A stretch of 64,000 nt of DNA from Symsagittifera roscoffensis (Eukaryota > Xenacoelomorpha > Acoela > Convolutidae), in assembly GCF_963678635.1 (NCBI RefSeq), contig NC_087064.1, forward strand, positions 62,241,548 through 62,305,547. The letters run 5' to 3'. Below the pieces are notes generated by a model. The model saw only the letters and a list, made by a program, of their open reading frames with translations. It was not told the origin of the DNA and did not search any database. This document shows positions 44,101 through 50,075 of the stretch, piece after piece. The stretch's first letter is position 1, and each line of letters begins with the position of its first letter. The position numbers and the translations under genes were made by a program.

Positions 44101-44222
44101 TGAGTGAGAGTAGGATGCAACATCAACTGATCAGACTCAGAGCTGATATCGTCATATTCGCTTGGACACTTCCTTCTGTGTCCGCTACCTGATCCATGGG
44201 AAGCATCGTGACGGCTTGACAT
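28723..44222 (-). CDS. CDK12: CDK12/13-type transcription kinase, twelve exons, complete
   Basis: Exons (minus): 44222-44032, 38872-38702, 38238-38155, 38082-37214, 34701-34539, 34347-34211, 33967-33797, 33428-33239, 30407-30246, 30133-29939, 29657-29526, 29104-28723. They total 2,847 nt = 948 residues plus stop, and every junction keeps phase. Residues 1-~490 are Arg/Ser- and Lys-rich with a polyproline tract, as in CDK12/13. The kinase domain starts near 515: Gly loop GEGTFGQV (523-530), Lys545 in YALKK, cyclin helix PITSIRE (557-563; PITAIRE in vertebrate CDK12), HRDIK (646-650), DFG (666-668), T-loop Thr683 and WYRPPE (690-695). After it comes [16 protein letters not shown], the basic C-terminal extension of this subfamily. 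With cyclin K such kinases phosphorylate the RNA polymerase II tail in the nucleus. It is shorter than the vertebrate proteins (~1,500). CDK12 and CDK13 are not separable here. Confidence 0.93.
29526..29657 (-). CDS. CDK exon 11
   Basis: Acceptor cttgtttag|A, residues [20 protein letters not shown] at the end of the kinase lobe, donor AG|GTGTGT. Confidence 0.9.
29939..30133 (-). CDS. CDK exon 10
   Basis: Acceptor ttttgcttcag|C, residues [16 protein letters not shown] and [16 protein letters not shown], donor CA|GTAAGT. Confidence 0.92.
30246..30407 (-). CDS. CDK exon 9 (DFG to WYRPPE)
   Basis: Acceptor atatttaag|G, residues [18 protein letters not shown] and [15 protein letters not shown], donor GG|GTGAGA. 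Confidence 0.92.
30542..30688. repeat. Foldback element in CDK intron 8
   Basis: Terminal inverted repeats of 20 bp with one mismatch: gatctcttcaactatatccc (30542-30561) and its complement at 30669-30688. Inside lies a perfect 16-bp palindrome cccttttgcaaaaggg (30653-30668) and two direct tagtaacga words. Confidence 0.6.
30952..32381 (-). pseudogene. Dead FLYWCH-MULE transposase in CDK intron 8
   Basis: Broken minus-strand frames line up as one protein. First a FLYWCH-type zinc finger ([18 protein letters not shown] and [10 protein letters not shown], giving Cys-Cys and His-x-His ligands near 32100-32250). Then the MULE transposase start [20 protein letters not shown] (catalytic Asp in CDGTF) near 31720-31760. 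Then helical parts, and [21 protein letters not shown] near 31080-31150, a typical end of animal MULE proteins. At least three frame breaks, so it is not active. It has the same strand as the host gene. Terminal repeats were not found. Confidence 0.78.
32382..33230. other. CDK intron 8, right part
   Basis: No recognised gene. A local word tgggatat(a)tttgta recurs three times near 32590-32630. A 79-codon minus frame at 32967-33206 has no recognisable domain. Confidence 0.4.
33239..33428 (-). CDS. CDK exon 8 (HRD loop)
   Basis: Acceptor gactttag|GC, residues [12 protein letters not shown] and [13 protein letters not shown], donor AA|GTCAGT. A 2.8-kb intron with a dead MULE follows. Confidence 0.92.
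33797..33967 (-). CDS. CDK exon 7 (catalytic Lys, PITSIRE)
   Basis: Acceptor ctgtttag|GT, residues [17 protein letters not shown] and [14 protein letters not shown]. The donor G|GTTCAT is weak but gives the right phase. Confidence 0.88.
34211..34347 (-). CDS. CDK exon 6 (glycine loop)
   Basis: It carries [20 protein letters not shown] and ends G|GTAGAT. The acceptor used is ttcccag|C (34348), as it alone keeps phase with exon 5. A second AG eight bases upstream would shift the frame. Confidence 0.85.
34539..34701 (-). CDS. CDK exon 5
   Basis: Acceptor gagtttcag|CT, residues [20 protein letters not shown], donor AA|GTTAAT in phase 2. Confidence 0.8.
34840..34876. repeat. Short GC-rich tandem repeat
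   Basis: gacggcggtgagggggat is present twice in a row in CDK intron 4, close to exon 5. Confidence 0.7.
35160..36160. repeat. Degenerate ~155-bp tandem repeat in CDK intron 4
   Basis: Six to seven units. The recurring blocks are agggttgggaatttcaaattt (35190, 35335, 35810, 35970), acgtca(t/c)(a/t)tct(c)gaaaacta, and gcaagatttg(c/t)a..ctgagagtaccctgaca. Units are 60-80% alike by eye. Confidence 0.75.
36460..36960 (-). repeat. ~500-bp dispersed repeat with tRNA-like module, copy in CDK intron 4
   Basis: Collinear with 42370-42915. Shared order: gaaacgacccaaa..taggtca, taagccgata, acaaagccaagg, a tRNA-like module, gattctgttaaa(c/t)aagtt, and tgataacgcttgctaatcgcaaac. The tRNA-like box B at 36731-36740 reads GTTCGAAT on the minus strand; a box A candidate is at 36779-36790. 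Confidence 0.65.
37214..38082 (-). CDS. CDK exon 4 (RS and polyproline region)
   Basis: 869 nt. [18 protein letters not shown] at the start, [12 protein letters not shown] in the middle, a Ser-rich acidic part, and an end at LPLPKLY with donor C|GTAAGT. Disordered by composition. Confidence 0.9.
38155..38238 (-). CDS. CDK exon 3
   Basis: 84 nt. Acceptor gatttttag|T, residues [16 protein letters not shown], donor GA|GTGAGT. The next intron is only 72 bp. Confidence 0.82.
38291..38463. repeat. MITE-like repeat with a G19 run in CDK intron 2
   Basis: The word tgaacaatctcc (or close) occurs at 38274, 38300 and 38401. It returns inverted as ggattgttcacta at 38445-38457, next to 19 G (38428-38446). 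The pair agaccaagtgaacaatctc and gattgttcactaggcct could be terminal inverted repeats. Confidence 0.45.
38702..38872 (-). CDS. CDK exon 2
   Basis: Acceptor ttggtttag|A. It encodes a Ser/Glu stretch, then [18 protein letters not shown], and a donor AA|GTAAGA. Confidence 0.82.
38873..40225. other. CDK intron 1, part next to exon 2
   Basis: AT-rich and no coding signal. Words of the taagccga type (for example ctaagccgatag at 39778) show that fragments of the same dispersed repeat reach in here. Confidence 0.45.
40226..40880 (-). repeat. Dispersed repeat with tRNA-like module, copy in CDK intron 1
   Basis: Contains aactaagccgacgatacataag and a tRNA-like module read on the minus strand: box A-like TTGGTCTGGAGG (40776-40787) and box B-like GGGTTCGAGTT (40735-40745), with a T/C-rich tail after it. 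Confidence 0.55.
41220..42165. repeat. Degenerate ~160-bp tandem repeat in CDK intron 1
   Basis: About six diverged units, starting near 41220, 41392, 41527, 41688, 41868 and 42030. Each has gt/tagccgct(c/t)a..gcag, then aaaccg/acccgttct, then a block like cagggtagttttcgagaa, then ttcaaaaag. Confidence 0.6.
42370..42915 (-). repeat. ~500-bp dispersed repeat with tRNA-like module, second full copy
   Basis: Homologous to 36460-36960 from end to end. It also holds a 35-bp tandem duplication at 42598-42665 (gccgacaactgataagcagac twice). tRNA-like module on the minus strand: box A TAGCCTGAAGG (42759-42769) and box B GGTTCGAATC (42717-42726), 33 bp apart, with a T-rich tail. Confidence 0.65.
42930..44029. 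other. CDK intron 1, part next to exon 1
   Basis: No coding signal. An inverted pair aactaagccgaaaaactact / agtagtttttcagcttagtt (about 42944-43009) forms a hairpin of ~20-bp arms. Further fragments of the taagccga-containing repeat are present. Confidence 0.45.
44032..44222 (-). CDS. CDK exon 1 (start)
   Basis: ATG at 44220-44222 begins [20 protein letters not shown]. The exon ends in a Lys run and AG|GTGATT in phase 2. A 5.2-kb intron follows. Confidence 0.82.
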
Positions 44223-44375
44223 GAGGGCTTAGAATTGCAGCATTATTTTTCGAAACACCATCATGATTCTTTAACCTGAAATTTTTTTGCTACGTTATTT
44301 GAAACTGACTCAAAAACAACAGCTTTTAAAATGGATAAACTCAGGGTACTTAAAATTCGTTCTTTCTCGGTAATC

Positions 44376-44430
44376 AGAAGGTCAAAAGTATCATAGTAAC
44401 CGAGGTTACAGTCATGAGTCCCTTCATCAT
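44376..44430. promoter_or_regulatory. Upstream direct repeat 1 with palindrome (CDK 5' side)
   Basis: Reads agaaggtcaaaagtatcata, then GTAACC-GA-GGTTAC, then agtcatgagtcccttcatca. It is ~155 bp upstream of the CDK start codon. The sequence recurs at 44707-44760 with the palindrome kept. A regulatory role is an inference. Confidence 0.35.
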
Positions 44431-44599
44431 GTATTCCAGTCAAAATCCTTGGAATTTTCTAGATATGGAAGTGATAATGATAAAAGAAGATGTCAAGTGT
44501 TTAAGTCCTTTTCATTTAAAATCGATACGGGTTACGCTTCTTCAATAAGAACACGCAACTCGACACGAGATAATATAATATACAAGTGTTACATTCGTT

Positions 44600-44665
44600 C
44601 TTAAACCGGAACATCGCAGATTTGAACCTATACTCCTGGCGACGGAGATCAACGCATCAAAATAG
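44600..44665 (-). repeat. tRNA-like module upstream of the CDK gene
   Basis: On the minus strand: GTTGATCTCCGTCG (box A side), GGAGTATA, then box B-like GGTTCAAATCTGC. It is similar to the module at 36721-36793 (CATCTCCGT .. AGTTCGAATCTG). Not a functional tRNA, since no acceptor stem pairs well. Confidence 0.4.
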
Positions 44666-44706
44666 GACAACATGAAGGAGTCGAATGAAGCAGGTGTATG
44701 GAAATT

Positions 44707-44760
44707 AGAAGGTCGGAAGTGTCATAGTAACCAAGGTTACAGTCATGTGTCCCTTCATCA
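44707..44760. promoter_or_regulatory. Upstream direct repeat 2 with palindrome (CDK 5' side)
   Basis: 331 bp right of the first copy and in the same orientation. About six substitutions in 55 bp, and the inverted core is GTAACC-AA-GGTTAC. It could equally be part of a dispersed element. Confidence 0.35.
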
Positions 44761-44939
44761 CTTGTGGTCTGCCTAGAAAACATAGCTCACATTTTATAGG
44801 GCCATGCCAACGCTATAAAAATACATCGGCAAAATTTTATGAACAAAACAAGTCGATTTTAAAGCATCCATGAATTGTCAATCAAAATCTACCCTCCTCG
44901 ATTATAGCAATGATGAAATTGACTATATTGTATGTATTT

Positions 44940-45190
44940 AAGTTTTTTTCACCCGCTGAGGCAGAGGACTAGACTCCTCCCAAGTGCAAAACTTATTTTG
45001 GTTCTTATACAGTTTATTGTGTCGGAGTATGAGTCGCTCCGTTTTTCGCTTAATTTCTCAGCTAATTTCTGGAAGGTTTTTGTAGAGCCTGGTGCTGCTC
45101 GTCCAGTACACGCAAAAATTAGGGCAACAAAGCTGCTGTGTTCCACTTCCACAATTCTTTGTAGTTTTTTCAGTGTTTTGACCTTCTCAT
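44940..45190 (-). pseudogene. C-terminal tail of the RT element
   Basis: A clean 67-codon minus frame: VEHSSFVALIFACTGRAAPG, then KTFQKLAEKLSEKRSDSYSD, then TKISFALGRSLVLC. I recognise this as the conserved end of a reverse-transcriptase family common in cnidarian and other invertebrate genomes (EVEHGSF.PL.F...GG...; SFALLRS..C.RG). It lies just downstream, in reading sense, of array 1. It is absent beside array 2. Confidence 0.65.
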
Positions 45191-45250
45191 GCTAATTTTA
45201 GGCCTCAAATAAAGTTTAAGCGCAGGATTTAGCATGGTATTCGAAAAAAA

Positions 45251-47547
45251 ATTAGCGAGGTGTTGCCCAGAGTAATTTTGCCTTTGATGTCGAGTCGAGT
45301 GTCATCTTCAGTCGTGGTTGTTTTGTTGCGAAAGCTTTCGCCTTCCAACAATTGAAGTTTCATATTGCCTTTGATGTCGAGTCGAGTGTCATCTTCACTC
45401 GTGGCTGTTTTGTTGCGAAAGCTTTCGCCTTCCAACAATTTAAGTTTCGGTTCCAGTCGTGGTTGTTTTGCCTTTGATGTCGAGTCGAAAGTCATCTTGA
45501 GTTGTGGTTGTTTTGTTGCGAAAGCTTTCGCCTTCCAACAATTGAAGTTTCATTTTGCCTTTGATGTCGAGTCGAGTGTCATCTTCAGTCGTGGTTGTTT
45601 TGTTGCGAAAGCTTTCGCCTTCCAACAATTGAAGTTTCGGTTCTAAATCAACATGGGATTTAGCATGGGGTTTGAAAAAAAATTATCGAAAAGGTTTTGC
45701 CCTGAGTCATTTTGCCTTTGATGTCGAGTCGAATGTCATCTTCAGTCGTGGTTGTTTTGTTGCGAAAGCTTTCGCCTTCCAACAATTGAAGTTTCATATT
45801 GCCTTTGATGTCGAGTCGAGTGTCATCTTCACTCGTGGCTGTTTTGTTGCGAAAGCTTTCGCCTTCCAACAATTTAAGTTTCGGTTCCAGTCGTGGTTGT
45901 TTTGCCTTTGATGTCGAGTCGAAAGTCATCTTGAGTTGTGGTTGTTTTGTTGCGAAAGCTTTCGCCTTCCAACAATTGAAGTTTCATTTTGCCTTTGATG
46001 TCGAGTCGAGTGTCATCTTCAGTCGTGGTTGTTTTGTTGCGAAAGCTTTCGCCTTCCAACAATTGAAGTTTCGGTTCTAAATCAACATGGGATTTAGCAT
46101 GGGGTTTGAAAAAAAATTATCGAAAAGGTTTTGCCCTGAGTCATTTTGCCTTTGATGTCGAGTCGAATGTCATCTTCAGTCGTGGTTGTTTTGTTGCGAA
46201 AGCTTTCGCCTTCCAACAATTGAAGTTTCATATTGCCTTTGATGTCGAGTCGAGTGTCATCTTCACTCGTGGCTGTTTTGTTGCGAAAGCTTTCGCCTTC
46301 CAACAATTGAAGTTTCGGTTCCAGTCGTGGTTGTTTTGCCTTTGATGTCGAGTCGAAAGTCATCTTGAGTTGTGGTTGTTTTGTTGCGAAAGCTTTCACC
46401 TTCCAACAATTGAAGTTTCATTTTGCCTTTGATGTCGAGTCGAGTGTCATCTTCAGTCGTGGTTGTTTTGTTGCGAAAGCTTTCGCCTTCCAACAATTGA
46501 AGTTTCGGTTCTAAATCAACATGGGATTTAGCATGGGGTTTGAAAAAAAATTATCGAAAAGGTTTTGCCCTGAGTCATTTTGCCTTTGATGTCGAGTCGA
46601 ATGTCATCTTCAGTCGTGGTTGTTTTGTTGCGAAAGCTTTCGCCTTCCAACAATTGAAGTTTCATATTGCCTTTGATGTCGAGTCGAGTGTCATCTTCAC
46701 TCGTGGCTGTTTTGTTGCGAAAGCTTTCGCCTTCCAACAATTTAAGTTTCGGTTCCAGTCGTGGTTGTTTTGCCTTTGATGTCGAGTCGAAAGTCATCTT
46801 GAGTTGTGGTTGTTTTGTTGCGAAAGCTTTCGCCTTCCAACAATTGAAGTTTCATTTTGCCTTTGATGTCGAGTCGAGTGTCATCTTCAGTCGTGGTTGT
46901 TTTGTTGCGAAAGCTTTCGCCTTCCAACAATTGAAGTTTCGGTTCTAAATCAACATGGGATTTAGCATGGGGTTTGAAAAAAAATTATCGAAAAGGTTTT
47001 GCCCTGAGTCATTTTGCCTTTGATGTCGAGTCGAATGTCATCTTCAGTCGTGGTTGTTTTGTTGCGAAAGCTTTCGCCTTCCAACAATTGAAGTTTCATA
47101 TTGCCTTTGATGTCGAGTCGAGTGTCATCTTCACTCGTGGCTGTTTTGTTGCGAAAGCTTTCGCCTTCCAACAATTGAAGTTTCGGTTCCAGTCGTGGTT
47201 GTTTTGCCTTTGATGTCGAGTCGAAAGTCATCTTGAGTTGTGGTTGTTTTGTTGCGAAAGCTTTCGCCTTCCAACAATTGAAGTTTCATTTTGCCTTTGA
47301 TGTCGAGTCGAGTGTCATCTTCAGTCGTGGTTGTTTTGTTGCGAAAGCTTTCGCCTTCCAACAATTGAAGTTTCGGTTCTAAATCAACATGGGATTTAGC
47401 ATGGGGTTTGAAAAAAAATTATCGAAAAGGTTTTGCCCTGAGTCATTTTGCCTTTGATGTCGAGTCGAATGTCATCTTCAGTCGTGGTTGTTTTGTTGCG
47501 AAAGCTTTCGCCTTCCAACAATTGAAGTTTCGGTTCTAAATCAACAT
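45251..47547 (-). repeat. Higher-order satellite array 1 derived from RT-element coding sequence
   Basis: Period 434 bp, four monomers per period; the start-to-start distances of the shared palindrome are 87, 103, 87 and 157 bp (45328, 45415, 45518, 45605, 45762 ...). About five periods plus one monomer, 21 monomers. Every monomer has GCGAAAGCTTTCGC flanked by ttgtt and ccttccaacaa; one copy (46386 on) is mutated to gctttcac. Minus-strand monomers read LLEGESFRNKTTTTEDD then RLDIKGK. The long monomer adds a stretch readable as TQGKTFSIIFF and, one frame over, KPHAKSHVDLEPKLQ. The frame is kept over 87-bp steps and lost over 103- and 157-bp steps, so no long protein results. Second-monomer variants aatttaag and aattgaag differ between periods. 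Confidence 0.95.
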
Positions 47548-50075
47548 CATGGCATACTTCGTCCAAGAATGTCGCAAAGGTATCACGAATTTTAATATGT
47601 CTTCGTTGAGGCATCCACCTATGCGGTTGTGTAGAGGGTGGGTCAGTGTAAACGGTTGCCCACATAGGCATGTATGTGGAGTATTTGGAAGTTACCATCC
47701 ATATCTCAGATTAAAACATTCATTCAACTCTGATTTGTTGAAGGAAAAATTGTAATTTTTCAGGGGGAGCACGTTAAACCAGCATAATGCTCCTTTCTAT
47801 GATGCGAAATTTAGTGATAGCTTTTTTTTGATGAGCAATTTTGTATAAATGTAACGTTTTTTTGAAATTTTGATGTTTTGTCTTTTAGTTTTGATGTTTC
47901 TATTTATGAGATTTTGTTCCTTTTCAGCTATTTCTGGATCTCTGTTTTCTAACGTTTCACAAATGGCTCGTGACCAGATATAATTGTTGGAAAAGTCCGT
48001 GCTACATAAGAGCTCAAATCTTCCCATTGTTGGTGATAGTGCAAAAAACTTGTGATCAACATCGGTTATTTGGTTTTTACCAGTAATACTACGGAGTAGC
48101 TGCTGTCTTGCATTTTTTTTTCTCAATTTCATCCATTTTCTTAATTGCTTCCAGAGGTTAAAAAGCTTAATTTGTTTTGAATTCCCTTTGTGAAGCAGGA
48201 TTACGCTTTTTGAGGTGACATTTTAGCTATTTCGGGAAGTTTTTTTGTTAGCGTAGTTGTATTTTCCCTTTTGCTTCCATATTTTTATCACACGCTGATT
48301 GAGTTAATATAACCGATCCAAGGACTCTAAAACCATTTACCATTGTATTGGCTTCGAATACCTTTATTGCGTTTTCTCGACGGTTTTTCTTTTATGAGTT
48401 GACACTAGGAAGGCTTCACATTTTAGCCGAAAGACTTTCCGTGCATATCTAGGTTGTCCAGTATTGTACTGAGAATGTTAAGATCATCTGCAGCTTTTCC
48501 GTCATCTGCGTACCAACATTGAGTTTTTGCAGGAGCTCGATCAGTGTATTATCCATTTACATACACAGCCATTGCGAGGGGATCACCTTGCGTTGTGCCT
48601 TCGGTTGATGTCAAAACCGTGTTGTTGACATTTGTTTTTATGGGATGTTTGTATGAGTTGACCAGCGCATGTTCTAGTGCCGGTCAAAGGAAGTCTACAT
48701 TCTTAGAGCAAGATATCTACGAGCGAGTTGACAGCATTTTGTGCGTCAACAAGTAGTCCAAAAAGCGTAATATTCTGGTTTCTAGAATTCATTCCTTAAG
48801 CTGTGGATAGCAGTTTTGAATCCCAAGTAGTTTTTAATTTTTTTCCCGAAATTTGTAAGGTATAATTTTTTAAATTGGGCGATTCATTAGCCATATATTC
48901 GTCTAAGAACCTCGCCTATACCAATGGGCCCTACCACTGATTTTTTGCCGGAGGTATCAGACGACACGATTTGTACGCCCTTAGGTTTGTACAATGGGGA
49001 GAAATTTGTTTACTATTGTATAGGATAGCTTTGAAAATTGTTTTGCAATGCTCAATGAATATCCGGATGAGATGAAATAATATCCTTCTCCATTCAAACG
49101 CATCTAGACCTTGGCGTCCGCGCGTTTTTGGGGTTATTTTTTGAACTGTCTTGGCTCATAATTGTTCAAGTACAGATGGGTATTATGGCATTATGTCTTC
49201 ACTTACTTCAGTAATATAATTATTTTTCGCTGCGTTGGTTCAGGGTTGTTTTGTTTTCAGGATACTATGGACTGTTTTTCCTTCAATGACTTCGCCTTGG
49301 GGGAAGTACTCTTTTGTTTTATTTTCTGAAAGGCAGTCAGGGGCGGCAGATAGGCAGATATTTTGCCTGTACTTATAAGTTCATCGAACTGTTTAACTTC
49401 CTCCTTTACTTCGCTTTTCTTCTGTTTTGGATGTCTACTTTGGGGAGCTTTTGATTTAGTGAAAGTTTGTCTGGTAGGCCTCGCTTCCATAAAATCATCG
49501 GCGGCTCAGAGTGTTGGATTTGGATCCTCATTTAGACAGCTGCAGATGTGGGAGAATCATTGCTGCTTTCACTGCGAGGTTAGATTTTGGTGTTTATTCA
49601 ACTAGTGACACCAGCTGCAGCTGCAGGTTCAGTGATTCTATGAGTTGGAAACCGGGCATGTTTTTTCTCAGAAGTATGAAGCGCGGTTTACACTTAGCGA
49701 AATTTTTTTTACATGTCATTTTTTTAATTTCAAGTTCTTGGTCGATAAATTTCTATCAGTGATAGGGTACTGTAACGATTGCTGGGGGCGATGGATTAGG
49801 TTATGTTGAGTTGGGCAGTACATTTCGTTCGGGTGTTGCCTGTAATGTTTCTTCTTGAGTTATAAGGGGCTGTGCTTGGTGGTCTTTTGGTGGAGTTGAA
49901 AACTTTTGGAAATTTTTCGGGGTTGCAGTGTGTACAGGAGAACCCATTATAATAAAAAGTGCTGCTCCGCAGCCCGCTACATGAGACGTGGATGTATGCT
50001 TTGCAAGTGATACACCAAATTCCTCCTTTTCGGAGGTGGCGTTTGCAAGTAGGGCAATGCGCTTGATAGGGCCAT
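47548..50075 (-). pseudogene. Reverse-transcriptase element, copy A (body)
   Basis: Read on the minus strand. It begins (49970-50059) with a PHD-like finger, CPTCKRHLRKGG, WCITCKAYIHVSCSGL and FSCTHCN. A basic low-complexity linker follows. Near 48550-48620 is EGTTQGDPLAMAVYVNG and near 48440-48530 QCWYADDGKAADDLNIL (RT catalytic YADD). Near 47560-47640 is KIRDTFATFLDEVCHDVDLE, which runs in frame into array 1 through EPKLQLLEGESF. Many stops and shifts lie between, so the copy is dead. The finger and the TTQGDPLAM/WYADD pair place it in a family I know from cnidarian and other invertebrate genomes; I am not certain of its formal class. Confidence 0.7.

Noticed and set aside
45251-47547. CRISPR-like reading of the regular repeats.
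   Set aside because: Units are contiguous with no unique spacers, and the context is a spliced animal genome.
49363-49762. Plus-strand frames of 80-83 codons repeated in all three blocks.
   Set aside because: Shadows of the minus-strand linker of the RT element. They are repeated only because the block is duplicated.
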